Source: Poronia punctata (taxonomy: Eukaryota; Ascomycota; Sordariomycetes; Xylariales; Xylariaceae). Taken from it: a stretch of DNA of 64,000 nucleotides. The stretch covers positions 251,337 through 315,336 of the forward strand of contig MU401464.1 of NCBI GenBank assembly GCA_022579005.1, read 5' to 3'. How positions within the stretch are numbered: the stretch's first letter is position 1; each line of letters starts with the position of its first letter. The notes below the pieces were generated by a model that was not told the DNA's origin, ran no database searches, and saw only the letters and a list, made by a program, of their open reading frames with translations. A program made the position numbers and the translations under genes. Shown here in pieces: positions 24,130 to 35,536 of the stretch.

Positions 24130-25660
24130 ATGAGCTTTCGCGGCTTCCAAAAGAGCGTTGTGCGCGTAAGTGATCTTCGCATTATGATCTCCCCTGGTCC
24201 TTGACCCCGCTGTCTTTCTGTCTCCCACTGCCTCTAGCAACTATATATTGGATGTACCCTAGATATGCATAGCTAACATCAAGGGTACTTCAACAGGCAC
24301 CGCAACAGCTCAAAGCCAAGTTCAATATCGGCGAACACACGAAAGATGCCGTATTTATCGACTCGGAACGCCGATTCCAAGAACTCGAGGCTGAGACGAA
24401 ACGCCTCCACGATGAAAGTAGAAAGTATTTTGATGCCATCAACGGCATGCTCAGCCATCAAATTGACTTCAGCAAGGCCATGACGGAGATCTACAAGCCC
24501 ATATCCGGCCGCGTGTCCGATCCTGATTCCCTTGTGGTTCATGGCAACCCTGAAGGTATCCGCGCGTGCGAGGAATACGAAGCGGTTGTGAAGGACCTCC
24601 AAGATACTATATCTCCTGAGCTCGAGATGATCGAAACAAGGGTTATTCGCCCGGCGAACGAGCTGCTCGACGTGCTCAAAGTCATCAGGAAAACCGCCGT
24701 AAAACGTGACCACAAACAGCTCGACTACGATCGCCACCGGACCACGCTCAAGAAACTACAGGAAAAGAAAGATAAATCTGCCAAAGATGAGAAAGCAATA
24801 TGGAAGGCGGAAAGCGAATTAGAAACTTCGACTCAGGAGTTTAATTACTTCAACGACCTATTGAAAGAAGAGCTGCCCAAACTATTCGCGCTAGAGCGCC
24901 AGTTTATCCAGCCACTCTTCCAGTCGTTCTACTACATGCAGCTGAATATATTCTACACGCTACATGAGAAGATGCAGCAGTGTGATATTGGTTACTTCAA
25001 CCTGAACCTCGACATTTTAGAAGCCTTCGAGGAGAAGCGCGGAGACATACAGGAACAGGCCGAGAAGCTGACTATAGTGCGCTTCAAAACAAGCGGGCGG
25101 CAGAAACCACCTAAATATGGCCCAAAGCCGGCCGCCCTCGAAGCGGGGAGTCAACCAGCCGGCCTACTCACTCAAGGGTCAGCGTCGCCAAGCCCTGCCG
25201 CTTCTTTCAAGTACGGGCAACAGACGGCGCAAGCGGAAACCGCGGAATCGGCCGAGCAACCGCCGCCGCCCTATTCCGCAGCGGCGCTTCCCGGAAAATC
25301 ACCCGTGTCTCCGCCACTGGGTGGCTCACATTCGCCAGCTCTAGCAGCCGCTGCAGCAGGAAAGCCTAAGCCCCCTCCGCCAAAGCCGAAGCCTAGCCGT
25401 CTAGGCGGAGCACCGGCGGTGGAAACGGTAACGGCTTTATATGATTATTCGGCGCAAGCGGAGGGTGACTTGAGCTTTAGAGCCGGTGACGTAATCGAGA
25501 TCGTGAGCCGAACGCAAAATGAGAATGAGTGGTGGATAGGGAAGATCAACGGTCGACAGGGACAGTTTCCCGGTAGGTTCCAATCGTATTATGCGGAGTG
25601 CCTAAACCCCGTTCTAGCTGACACCCTATGATCATAGGTAACTATGTCAAAGTCGGTTAG
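24130..25660 (+). CDS. RVS167: BAR-SH3 endocytic protein, Rvs167/amphiphysin type, 444 aa
   Basis: Three exons are inferred: 24130-24165, 24297-25572 and 25638-25660. Introns are 131 nt (GTAAGT ... CTAAC ... CAACAG) and 65 nt (CCCG|GTAGGT ... CATAG|GT). The tiny last exon replaces a read-through tail with the canonical SH3 ending GQFPGNYVKVG, which strongly supports the splice. Residues 1-30 form the N-BAR amphipathic segment (MSFRGFQKSVVRAPQQLKAK), a BAR coiled-coil domain extends to about residue 240, and a Pro/Ala/Ser-rich linker follows. The SH3 domain is at about 386-444 (ALYDYSAQAEGDLSF, WWIGKINGRQG). Rvs167 heterodimerises with Rvs161, senses membrane curvature and drives vesicle scission at actin patches. 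The symbol is by analogy to yeast. Confidence 0.93.
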
Positions 25661-26755
25661 AGACCGACACATTGTCGGAAGCCATATACCTACGGATAAC
25701 CAAACTCGCCACGCGTATAGATACCCTACATCGGCAAGCCACCTAATTCTGCAGAATAGAAGCACTCCGGTATAGTAGCTCCTTGTCTTCAGCATCAGTA
25801 GAGGAAGCAGTATCCGCACAACGACAACACCGCAAAATATGGCATAGCCGTCACGGGCTATAGCCAACCCCAATTAGGGATATGTTAGGATAATTGATAG
25901 GCAGGTAGTGAATAGTAGCACGAATGGCTTTTTTGGCTGTATCACTCTGCATTACTGTTATGTCTACCGAGTCGAAGCGGCAACTAAGGGTAGGGTTCTT
26001 CTGTAGCGATCGCAGACGGACACATAAAACACTCAAGTTCCACATCGTATACTCATGTGATGAGATTTATACAAATGATTAATGGAGCCACAGTCTACAG
26101 CAGTAACACCGAACAAAATTTATATTTTCGTCAATAAGGGATCTATGTTAACATGCCGTATTTTGTCGCAAAGTGAGATCCGAGACTTATTACTGTTTGC
26201 TGCTGATCGTCATCATACTTCCCTTTTTGGAAGACTCTCGCTTTTTACTCGCTCGTGGTCGCAGGGGTACATACTTGTACGGACTGGCACCTTTGCGCTC
26301 ACACAGAAGTTGCCTTCACCCCTAAACATGCCACATGAAAGGAGAATTAAATTGACCTGAATACCCTACATATAAGGCGTTGCCGTGGATGTCAAGGTTG
26401 TCATTCTTGTGCATGTCGAATTGAAATAGGTACATATGTCTACCTTATATATCTGCATATGTGTTTCACAGCTCGGCGCAACACGATGCCAGTATTGTAT
26501 TACGGCTAAGTGATGAGACAAACGAAGAATGCGGCAGGCAGGATGTGTAAATGGGGAGGTGCGTTTTAAGTACCTTAGATAAGTAGGCAGTCGCGTGACC
26601 TGCTAGCTGTGCTTTCACGTCGAACCCAGCAAGAGTAAACCTCTGTCTAAAGAAGGTGCTAGGTTTTTTCTATCTCCCGAATTTGCCAGTTGAGTCATAC
26701 ACTCGTTTCTCTCATCCCAGGGGCCTAGAAAGCGGTGGGACGCTCAACCGCAAAG
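25661..26755. other. Intergenic region
   Basis: About 1.1 kb between the BAR-SH3 gene and the sedolisin. Short frames have no family features. The last 300 nt are the presumed sedolisin promoter; no particular site is recognised. Confidence 0.55.
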
Positions 26756-29123
26756 ATGAAACCCCGATCATTGTTGTACGCCACGATTGCGCTCTGCCAT
26801 ACTATCGCCGAGTGCAAAAATGTCCTTATCGAATCTCTGGTGGCGGTTCCGCATGGTTGGATGAGGGTCGGCGATGCAAATGACAATGGGTTGATTACAC
26901 TACACATTGCTCTCGAACAACCTAACCATGATGTATTCGAGCAAACCTTGTATAATGTCTCTACCCCCCAACACCCGTTATACGGCCAGCATCTATCGCG
27001 CGAGAGAGTCAAGGAGATGGTAAAGCCGGATAAGGGGGCTACTGCTGCTATAAGCCACTGGCTGCGGTCTGCTGGTATTGCCGAGACGAACATCAGAGAA
27101 GATGGCGAATGGATTCATTTTCAAACAACCGTATCCACTGCGGCGACTATGCTCGACACCAAATTCGGTGTGTACAAGCATGTGCATGACGAGAAGGAGA
27201 AAATTCGGACACTGGGGTATATCTGTCTCCTAGTCTAGAAAAAGATACTTTGTTTGCTGACTCGGAACATGTGATAGCTACTGGGTTCCTGAGGAGGTCA
27301 GGTCTCACATCACGATGATCCAGCCCACGACACGCTTTGGACAGATAAGACCCCAAAACATTCATGTTAGCCGAGTTGTCGAGGAGAACGACATCCCAAA
27401 GCTTCTTCGTGCGGCTGCTGCTATTCAATCAGATCACCTGAATGCGACGTTTTGTAACACGACAATAACACCCGCATGTTTGCGTGCCTTGTACCGGATC
27501 GGCAAGACCAGAGCTGACCCCAAGGCCCTTGGGGCTTTCGGTGTCGCTGGCTTTCTGGAGGTAATTAAACCCCCCTTTTCTCTTACCCCTCTCGCATACT
27601 AACCGTCTACACTTGCTAGCAATATGCCAAACACGATTCTCTCAGTGAGTGTCGTAGTCCCCGACCCGGTCTTCCAGGACGTCGCATCTTACTGACCTCG
27701 TTAGAATCGTTTCTTAAACAATTGGCGCCATATGCCGTTTCACAGAACTTTACTACCATCGGCGTCAACGGGGGTCTAAACAAGCAGAACGATAGTCTCG
27801 ATGATGATGTTGAGGCGAACTTGGATATGCAGTATGCGTCTTCTATTGGCTTCGGCCAAGAGATCAACTTTTACTCGGTATGCCAACTCGTGAATTAGTT
27901 CGAAACATGCGAGCGAACGAGGTCGCTAACAACTCTAGGTTGGTGGTCGCGGTCTTCTCATCCCGGACCTAGAGTATGTGATACCGATAATACTGGGAAA
28001 CCCATTTGGACATATGTTAATCAGTGTTCAGTGAGCCAGACCCGAATCGTGTAGGAATTTCCACTACTGTCTGTGGCTCTCAATACGTGCTGACCAAGGT
28101 CGATATATCAGGTGTCCAATGAGCCGTATTTGGAGTTCCTGATGTACCTTCTCCGTCAGCCTGACAGGAAACTCCCGCACACCCTCACAATATCCTATGG
28201 AGAGGACGAGCAGTCAGTTCCTAAAGAATATGCTAAGAAAGTATGTTCCATGTTTGGCCAGCTCGGACTACGGGGCGTGTCTGTCTTGACGAGCTCAGGC
28301 GAGTGAGTTTACGTCCTTTGTTTTCCTTTGAAGGATTAGTCACATTTTATCCCCGTGGATTTACAGTTTACCGCCTACTAACCCAAACACACGCACAGCG
28401 CTGGCCCCGGGAGCGCATGTCAAACAAACGACGGCCAAAACACCACCCGTCTCCTTCCGACCTTCCCGGGGGCTTGTCCCTACGTGACATCCGTAGGCGG
28501 CACAATCCACGTACGTCCCGAGCGCGCAGTCGCCTTCAGTTCAGGCGGCTTCTCCGACATTTTTCCACGGCCAGCTTACCAAGAGCCATACGTAACCACC
28601 TACATCAGATCCCTCGGCCACACATTCGAGAACCTGTTTAATCCCAACGGCCGCGGCTTCCCCGATGTCGCGGCGCAGGGATCAGATTTCGTCGTCATGA
28701 GTCGTGGCATGCCGAGGAGAGTAAGCGGCACGTCGGCCAGCGCGCCAACGTTCGCGAGTATCGTTTCTCTCTTGAACAATGCCCGTCTGGCAAATGGCGG
28801 GAAACCGCTTGGGTTTCTGAATCCATGGCTTTACACCGTTGCTAACGCTACGTTGACGGATATTGTCGACGGTGGAAGTAGAGGGTGTACAGGCAGGGAT
28901 ATCTTTACCGGGTTGCCGGCTCCATTTATCTCCGGTGCTGGGTGGAATGCGACGGAAGGATGGGTGAGTTGTTGAATTCACTGCTGCCTTGGGAGACATT
29001 TCTGCTGACGGTCGAAAAACCGAAACTTAGGATCCCGTTACTGGTCTTGGTACGCCCCTATTCGATAGGTTGTTGGCGAAAGTCGTACCGGACTCGGACT
29101 ATAGGCTACCTACTTTCCCTTAA
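26756..29123 (+). CDS. Sedolisin (tripeptidyl-peptidase-like, S53), secreted, 614 aa, nine exons
   Basis: Exons are inferred as 26756-27216, 27278-27560, 27620-27644, 27705-27877, 27939-27973, 28032-28050, 28112-28302, 28399-28963 and 29031-29123. All eight introns are GT-AG and 58-96 nt, and most show CTGAC/CTAAC branch sites. The product is an acid serine peptidase releasing tripeptides. A signal peptide is likely at 1-20 ([20 protein letters not shown]), followed by a pro-domain to about 190. Catalytic Glu293 and Asp297 lie in [10 protein letters not shown], Asp396 in SSGDAGPG and Ser508 in SGTSAS. Calcium-site residues are near Asp550 and in DPVTGLG (about 585). All key residues are present, so the enzyme looks active. 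An upstream in-frame ATG (26735) would add seven residues; the later start gives a cleaner signal peptide. Exons of 19, 25 and 35 nt make automated prediction error-prone. Confidence 0.92.
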
Positions 29124-30029
29124 ACAATCATCCCGGAGGAAACAACCATCCTAAGGGAAACAAGGCGATCTCATTTGTGTATGGTTATGTATATGCCGTC
29201 AGGTGAAGCCGAAGGAGTCCAAGCAGTTACTAGGTCAGGTTGAAAAGGCAATTTGTGATCAAAGCCCTGCTGCCTTACTGTACTACCTACTTCTTATTGA
29301 TGCCCGGATGACAGGGCTAGCTATGCGGAATGCTCGCTGGATCGGAAATGTCCGTTACTCGATGCGAAACCTACCCTGCACAATGTACACAATTGTTGCG
29401 TGTATTGATATGTTTCTCCTTTCCGCTCTGCTTTCCATTGTTTTTACATTACGAAGATACGTCTTGTATCTTTCTCCTTTCTAGATGAATTGTTGATACA
29501 GGTACTACTGGGAAGCGGTGGCGCACTAAAGCTTCCACTGTGATACGTTCTCCCGTCTCCTAATCGATGCTTGGGTATCTTCCCTTCCCTTGTCGACAAA
29601 GGTGGATAATGTACATTGTATACAAAGGGTGAGATGAGAGTTTCGGCATAGGCGTATCGCATAACATTGCGAGCCACGCCATCGTTGCTGCCAGAGTCTC
29701 GGCGTATGTAGGTAGGTACCGTATTTCGGCCTGCCTTACACAGGGACCTGCGGATTCCAAATTCGCAAGTGCAAGTGCAACCGTATGTCGGAAATTTGGA
29801 AGTAGGGCGCATTCCTCCTCCTCTTTTATCATGCCCTTCTTCTTCTTCTTCTTCTTCTCTCCTGGATGGAAAACTCGGGTTCTGACCTGCAGAGGTATCT
29901 TAAGCTGGGTCTGTTATGTCTGTTTTTCCCGCAGCCTTTTATTCGTTTCGAAACCTCGTTCGTTCGTTTGTTTGTTTTCTTTGTCCTTCTTTCGTTTCGT
30001 TTCGTTCCGTCCCGGTCCGGTCCGGTCAT
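29124..30029. other. Convergent intergenic region with microsatellites
   Basis: This lies between the 3' ends of the sedolisin and the DMAC1-like gene. It has a (TTC)n run at about 29833-29853 and a TTCGT tandem (29990-30009) running into a CCGGT tandem (30011-30027) that touches the stop codon of the next gene. No gene is supported. Confidence 0.6.
29990..30027. repeat. TTCGT and CCGGT pentamer tandems
   Basis: Four TTCGT-like units are followed, after a degenerate unit, by about three CCGGT units, immediately 3' of the DMAC1-like stop codon (minus strand). Confidence 0.8.
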
Positions 30030-30467
30030 TTACAGAAATAAGCGCCATATTCCCAACCACGCCAAACCTAAAGATGTCGTGGCAATACCGAATTTCCGAC
30101 TGCGCATGCCGAAGAAGGAGTTGCTCGCTAGGATCTTGGCCCGTTGTCGCTCGAGCTGTGCGTTTCCCGAGAAATAACTGTATGTCGCTAGGCCGATGAA
30201 TGCGCCGCCACCTATTGCGTAAAAAAAATAAAAAAATTGCAATAAGTCGAATTGTCCATTTGGTATTTTTTTTTACCTAACTGGCTTGCGTAGTAAAGAG
30301 TGAAGAGTGAAGAGTAAAGAATGGGGTGAAGGGGGAAAGGGAAACTAAGGTAACTAACCTACAACTCGACACGGCAGACAATCCTCGCCCCGATCTTGCT
30401 TTAGTAGATCATTGAGGGGTTCCGGCTTGTCGAGGGTGCCTACGGATGGGACTTTGTCCTTTGCCAT
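30030..30467 (-). CDS. Small DMAC1-like (DUF4536) membrane protein, 96 aa
   Basis: Two exons are inferred: 30467-30359 and 30211-30030. The 147-nt intron (GTAG|GTTAGT ... GCAATAG|GT) falls in the middle of the conserved block. The joined protein contains CLPCRVVGGGAFIGLATYSY and then FSG, the signature of the DUF4536 / distal membrane-arm assembly complex protein 1 family. There are two predicted transmembrane helices (about 38-55 and 75-93) with a basic loop (RQRAKILA...MRSRKFG) between them. In animals DMAC1 helps assemble the distal membrane arm of mitochondrial complex I. The same role here is inference, though Pezizomycotina do have complex I. The CxxC pair (residues 33 and 36) is intact. 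The short length is normal for the family. Confidence 0.82.
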
Positions 30468-31071
30468 TGTTTTGTTGTTTTCGATGGTTTGTTTATAAGG
30501 TAATTACCAACTTATTCAAGCTAGGTAGTCTAGTCTAGGTAATTGTTGAAGATCACGTACTGGAAAGATCTATGAGTACAAAGTTGGAGTTCTAACGGAT
30601 ATCCATCCACTTAGGTGGACCGTGCGTTTAATATACGAGTACGAGTACCTAGGTAAGCTCTCCGTGAATGGGTTAACTTACCCTGGAACAGCACACCTGG
30701 TTTACCTCCTATTCAGTTTCCCGATTTTCGAGCAACATTACGAGTACGCATGTGTTTACGTACCTAATACCTAAGGTACATGGTAGGTAGGTATTCTACT
30801 TTGCCGTTCCCTTCGTCTAAAACCCCGAGTTTTACAATTATGATTGATGGAACAGATATAGACCTTGAGGCTCCGTGGAAGGCAACTGCTTCTAGGATCG
30901 ATTTAATATTAGTAAGAGATAGGGGTCATGCTACTGGCTGCTATTTCGGTGGACTAGGTAGGTAATCTTTGGGGAAAGAGCAAAGAGAAATGTGGTGAGT
31001 TCGACTTGAACAACATGGTAACGAGCTTTATTGAATGTACAAACTTTGCTAACCTAGGCGCTTTACGATAT
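30468..31071. other. Intergenic region with three TACGAGTA octamers
   Basis: About 600 nt between the DMAC1-like promoter and the MPP10 3' end. It contains two overlapping TACGAGTA copies (30634 and 30640) and a third at 30739, plus many TAGGTA steps. No gene is supported. Confidence 0.6.
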
Positions 31072-33411
31072 CTACAGTTTGAAAGCACCGCTTGAGACAG
31101 CCTTGGCAGCCTTTGCCTTGTTGCCATCGATATCGACCACCTCGCCCTTCTTGTTGATGACTCTGACGCCGCCCTTTCTGAGATCACCGAGCGTCTCTTG
31201 CCGTTGCTGAGCCTTGGTGTTCTGAGGCTTGTTGGCGTCAACACCACCAGCCTTGCGAATCCTCTCCTTTTCGCGACGCCGACGCCTGATCTTGTCTTCG
31301 TGGGTCATCTCCTGTCTGGCGACAGGGAGGCCGTTCTTACCAACCACTTCGCCCTTCTCGGCTGTTTCCTTTCCAGCCTTGTAGACTTCCTGCGGAGCCA
31401 AAGTGTTGTCGCCGCCACTGACGCCCTGTGCTGTTGTAGGCTGGGCATCTTCCATGCTGATAGTAGCAACATCCGCCACTATCGTCAGGGAGGCTTCCAC
31501 AGGTTTCGGCCTGTAGTTCCAGCTGCTTAGGGCGTCGAGCTTTGAGCTGATTTCCTTCCACATCTGTTCCATCTCCTTCTCTTCCTTGCGTATCTTCTCC
31601 TCTGCCTTGCTCACATATGAATCGGGGTTGGAGTTCTTCGCATGCTCCTCCTCGTAGATCTCGGCGAGACCCTGTTTCGATTTGGTGTCCTCAACCGTTG
31701 CCAGCCCACGACGCGTGTTGTTAGAAAACTCATCAGCACCCGGCCTTCTGCGAATCACCTCATCGAATTCCCGGGCTATTATACGTCGCTTGATGAGGTC
31801 TTCGATGCTCTCATTGACATCGGGGGTGATAACAGGGATAGGCTTCCCGGCATGTTCGAAGTCAAGATCTTGCTCCAAAAGGGAATTGACAGGCCGGTCG
31901 ACAGCCTTGGCTTCACCGGTCATAGTCCACTCCTTTTTTGCAACATTGGCAGCTTCTAGCTTACGGATTTCTTCAGCCAACTTTGCCTGCCTCCTTTCAT
32001 AAGCCGACCTCCTCGACCTGGGATCGCCAGCAGACACTTCCGACAACGCATCTTCAGAATCTTCGCGTTCGGATTCGTCATCGAATAAATCCCGACGAAC
32101 ATCAGCCATCGCCCGTTCCACTTCGTCCTCGGCTGGCGCCGTAGACTTTCCAGTACCGAAATTTCGTGGCTTAGTCTGCTTGCCCCCCTTGCGTCGCGGA
32201 GGCGCAAAGAAATCCTTGTAGTGAATGTCGTTGGCGTTAAATTCATCCTCATCGCCCATTTCCTCGTCCTCGTCTTCCTGCTCACTGTCACCTTCAGGGG
32301 CGTCTAAATCCATGTTACCAAAAGTTGGTCCGCCTTCGTCGTCGTCATCCTCTTCGTCCTCATCGTCGAACCCGAAATCCATCTCGTCACCGCCCTTGCC
32401 GTGCTTATTGCTTTTTGATTTCGTGGTTTTGTTTTTAATGGTAGGTTGTGTCGCGGCAAAGGGGTCCGTATGCCAATCAACCTCTTCGTCGTCACTTCCT
32501 TGGTCGACATTGGGATCGGCTCTAGCATCGGCATCTTCGAACATTTGGGTTTGTTTGTTGAACTCGTCGATGGAAAAGAATCCATCATTCAGACCGGTGG
32601 GGTCAGCATCGAAAGGCCCCACGTCACCCTCCTCCTCGTCCTCCTCGTCCTCCTCGTCCTCCTCGTCCTCCTCGTCCTCCTCGTCCTCCTCGTCCTCCTC
32701 GTCCTCCTCGTCCTCCTCATCCTCGAGCTCTCCATCAACTTCCCCATCGAGCTGATCGTCTTCCTCTGCTACCTCTTCTTCTATACCATCCTCTGATTCA
32801 AGTTCATCCTCCTCTAGCTCGTCTTCTTCTAACTCTTCATCCTGATCTTCGAGTTCACTACCCGAATTTTCTTCGCTTAAAGCGGAATCATAGAGATCAC
32901 TTTCATCCAGGTCGGATGAGCCTGCCTCCTCAGCCGCCTTATCTTTTTGGACTTGGTTGCTCTCTTCTAACTCCTGAAGTGTTTGTTCCGCATCTTCCAA
33001 AGTGCTCGTGATGATCTTTCTGGCTTGCTGCCAAACTTGATTACTTTCGAAGCCGTCAATATGTAGTTTCCGGACCTTGAGGATTTCAGTCGGAGCGTAG
33101 CTCTGTTCGATGCGTTTTCGTTTTTTGGCCTCGCGCTGTCGTTGCTGCTGTTCATCGCTCACTTGACTTGCGTATGAATCCAGAGTAGCCTTCGCAAGCT
33201 GTAAAGAGGCATTAGGGAGGGCAGAAGTCGGTTGGAGAAACTCGTGGCGGTTTCCGGCCTTGATGGCATCAAAGAGCGCCAACATCTCCATGGCGCTCGC
33301 GGGTTTTCTCGGGTCAGCGAGGGCGGATAAGAAAGCTAGCGACGGAGTATTATTTGTGAGGGTGTGTGATGTTGAAGTCATAGAGGACGTGGTGCTAGCA
33401 GGACCAGCCAT
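31072..33411 (-). CDS. MPP10: U3 snoRNP protein MPP10, 779 aa
   Basis: Single exon. Mpp10 is a component of the U3 snoRNP and small-subunit processome, with Imp3 and Imp4, and is needed for 18S rRNA processing in the nucleolus. The sequence shows the expected architecture: an N-terminal helical region (about 1-150), very long acidic tracts (about 165-265, 345-395), the conserved motif YKDFFAPPRRK (about 398-408), and a C-terminal Imp3/Imp4-binding half. The latter includes RQAKLAEEIRKLEAANVAKK, then EWTMTGEA, then GLAEIYEEEHAKNSNPDSYV. A basic KIRRRRREKERIRK cluster lies near the end. Residues about 230-260 are encoded by a 9-bp tandem repeat giving (EED)n. It is divergent from the AP-3 mu gene with 445 nt between start codons. 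Confidence 0.95.
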   Translation of the reverse strand: MAGPASTTSSMTSTSHTLTNNTPSLAFLSALADPRKPASAMEMLALFDAIKAGNRHEFLQPTSALPNASLQLAKATLDSYASQVSDEQQQRQREAKKRKRIEQSYAPTEILKVRKLHIDGFESNQVWQQARKIITSTLEDAEQTLQELEESNQVQKDKAAEEAGSSDLDESDLYDSALSEENSGSELEDQDEELEEDELEEDELESEDGIEEEVAEEDDQLDGEVDGELEDEEDEEDEEDEEDEEDEEDEEDEEDEEDEEEGDVGPFDADPTGLNDGFFSIDEFNKQTQMFEDADARADPNVDQGSDDEEVDWHTDPFAATQPTIKNKTTKSKSNKHGKGGDEMDFGFDDEDEEDDDDEGGPTFGNMDLDAPEGDSEQEDEDEEMGDEDEFNANDIHYKDFFAPPRRKGGKQTKPRNFGTGKSTAPAEDEVERAMADVRRDLFDDESEREDSEDALSEVSAGDPRSRRSAYERRQAKLAEEIRKLEAANVAKKEWTMTGEAKAVDRPVNSLLEQDLDFEHAGKPIPVITPDVNESIEDLIKRRIIAREFDEVIRRRPGADEFSNNTRRGLATVEDTKSKQGLAEIYEEEHAKNSNPDSYVSKAEEKIRKEEKEMEQMWKEISSKLDALSSWNYRPKPVEASLTIVADVATISMEDAQPTTAQGVSGGDNTLAPQEVYKAGKETAEKGEVVGKNGLPVARQEMTHEDKIRRRRREKERIRKAGGVDANKPQNTKAQQRQETLGDLRKGGVRVINKKGEVVDIDGNKAKAAKAVSSGAFKL
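32629..32720 (-). repeat. 9-bp coding tandem repeat in MPP10 ((EED)n)
   Basis: About nine to ten copies of GTCCTCCTC on the plus strand encode a Glu-Glu-Asp run in MPP10. The array stays in frame because the unit is a multiple of three. Confidence 0.9.
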
Positions 33412-33856
33412 TGCTTGATTTTCGTCTCTTGCAGAATACCTAGCTGAGAAAATGCCCAGTCTACATAGAATAGACTAGGAAAAAGTTGGCGACCATTGTT
33501 TGATCCACCCTACGATAAGATGGTGGATGGCTCTTGTCTGTTTTAGCTTGGCAGTTCAAGAATAAAAATTTCCTAGGCTCAAGGGTCTAATACCCCGCTA
33601 CAGCAATGCTCTAATGGCGCCAGAGCTTAGAGGCCAATCAAAGAGGTCGGATTTAGCGGACATACAATCAAGTTTGGGCCTCAAAGTTGCTTGGGGCATG
33701 GGCAATGTTTCTATTGGCAGCTTCGGGTGAGGTTGATGGCCCCTCGTTCAAAGCAGCCAAACTGACGTAGGTACATTCAATAAGGTACCGCACACTGAAT
33801 GCCTGGGCTGATGACATGACTGATTTAGCTAGCATGTACTTCACAAGCCATCCACC
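33412..33856. other. Divergent promoter, MPP10 / AP-3 mu
   Basis: 445 nt between two start codons pointing away from each other, probably a shared housekeeping promoter. No TATA box or named element is evident. Confidence 0.6.
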
Positions 33857-35536
33857 ATGAACAGCGTAATCGAAGCGCTGCACATCTTTGATGAGCATAG
33901 GTCAGTCACTGTCGTCTTCCAGATTGCCAGTCTCTCATTTGTGCATTGCTGATGACATGCTACCTCTAGGCGCGCCATCCTCTCCCATACCTACACGTCT
34001 CGGCCGCTCTCCGCAGCCAACCTCTTGCCTCTCTATCTCGAACACCCAGCACCTCGACCAAACTTAATTTACCTATCGAATACAAATCCGCCTACGCTAG
34101 TATTTAGCATCGATCATGCGAACCTCCTCTACCTAGCGACGACGTCCTCGGATATCGAGCCTCTGCTTGTTCTCGAGTTTCTTCATCGTGTCATCGATGT
34201 ATTGGAAGAATTTCTCGGAGCACCAGTCCTTGCACACAAAATCGAAGCGAGCTATGATGTCGTTGCCCAGCTCCTCACAGAAATGTGCGATGCCGGCATC
34301 ATCAACACCACCGAGCCAAATGCATTGAGAGACATGGTAGAGGTCGAGGGGTTACTAGGCAAATTCCTCGGCAGCATCAATCTACCTAGCAAACCCCTTG
34401 CCAGTTCCAGCAATACCTCTTTAATAGCTCAGAATGGGCCATCTTTGCCGTGGAGGCGAGCCAATGTCCGCCATACATCAAACGAAATGTACGCAGACGT
34501 CGTGGAAACCCTTTCTGTTACGCTGGCACCGTCAGGCCGGCCTATCGCTGCTTTCGCAAATGGTACCATCGCCTTCACAGCCAAGGTATCTGGCGTACCG
34601 GACATAGTCGTGAACCTTACGGGACCTTCCGGGAAGCATAATTTGAAAACTGTCATGGACCTGCCCGTGTTCCACCCTTGCGTCCGATTAAATCGATGGA
34701 AGGACAGCCCTGGGGAACTCAGTTTTATACCCCCGGATGGACGTTTTACTCTAGCCGGCTACGAAGTGGACCTTTTACCCTTCAGCAACGGAAAGGGCAG
34801 TAATTTGGGCGCGAATGCTTTAAAATTACCCGTCGGTATTGAAGTCAAGACGAGCCTAGGGTCTCTAGGCTCCGATTTTGAAGTCCGTCTAAATATAAAT
34901 AGGAAATTTGGCCCCGCAAACCAATCCCTTACCGGCTCTTCAACTAGAGGAGGCGGGGCCGGTACCAGAGGGTTCGGTGGGCCACATGCGGGCACGGTGG
35001 CGTCCCCTTTGCTTCAGGATATCGTGGTCTCGGTCCCACTTCCATCAGACGTCAGGAATTTGTCGGATGTTCGCCCTAGCAAAGGAGATGCCAGCTACAA
35101 TCCCGGAGATAGCGTTTTGGAGTGGCATATCCCGACGAAGGAGCTCTCTGCGGGTACATCATATTTTGGTCTCCGCTGTACTGTAGTTGGCCCTTTGGTG
35201 GATGAGAGCGTTGAGGATGACACTGGGTTTGGGGTCGGTCGGGACTATACTTACGATGAGCCATACCAAAGCTCAGCGGCACGCCATAATCGCGAAGAAG
35301 CGGCTAAAGGGTCAGGGGAAGAGCGCGATGCTAAGAGAGTGGCGCAAAATAAGATACTTATGCCCAGCTCTGCAGCGGTCAGCTTTTCCGTCAAGGGATG
35401 GGTACCAAGTGGGATTAAAGTAGAAAGTATAGTCGTCGATCCCAGGAAGAGTCGAGGGCTGGGAGAGGGAGTTAAGCCATACAAAGGCGTCAAGTATCTA
35501 ACGATAAGCAAAGGGGGTGTTGAAATCCGATGTTAG
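33857..35536 (+). CDS. APM3: AP-3 complex subunit mu, 536 aa
   Basis: Two exons are inferred: 33857-33900 and 33970-35536, with a 69-nt intron (CATAG|GTCAGT ... CTCTAG|G). The short first exon supplies the N-terminus MNSVIEALHIFDEHR and continues with RAILSHTYTSRPLS, the start of the longin domain (about 1-140). Diagnostic blocks are PLLVLEFLHRVIDVLEEFLG, EASYDVVAQLLTEMCDAG and TEPNALRDMVEVEG. The mu homology domain (about 175-536) ends with GVKPYKGVKYLTISKGGVE. AP-3 sorts cargo such as SNAREs and alkaline phosphatase from the trans-Golgi or endosome to the vacuole; the mu subunit binds tyrosine- or dileucine-type signals. Choice of mu-3 over mu-1/mu-2 rests on overall resemblance to fungal AP-3 mu proteins. 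It is divergent from MPP10. Confidence 0.93.

Noticed and set aside
25573..25631. Read-through ending of the BAR-SH3 protein
   Set aside because: Splicing at CCCG|GTAGGT to CATAG|GT restores the canonical SH3 ending PGNYVKV; the unspliced tail is unlike any SH3.
32225..32755. 176-aa poly-Ser frame on the plus strand over MPP10
   Set aside because: It is the reverse reading of the (EED)n repeat and acidic tracts, not a separate gene.
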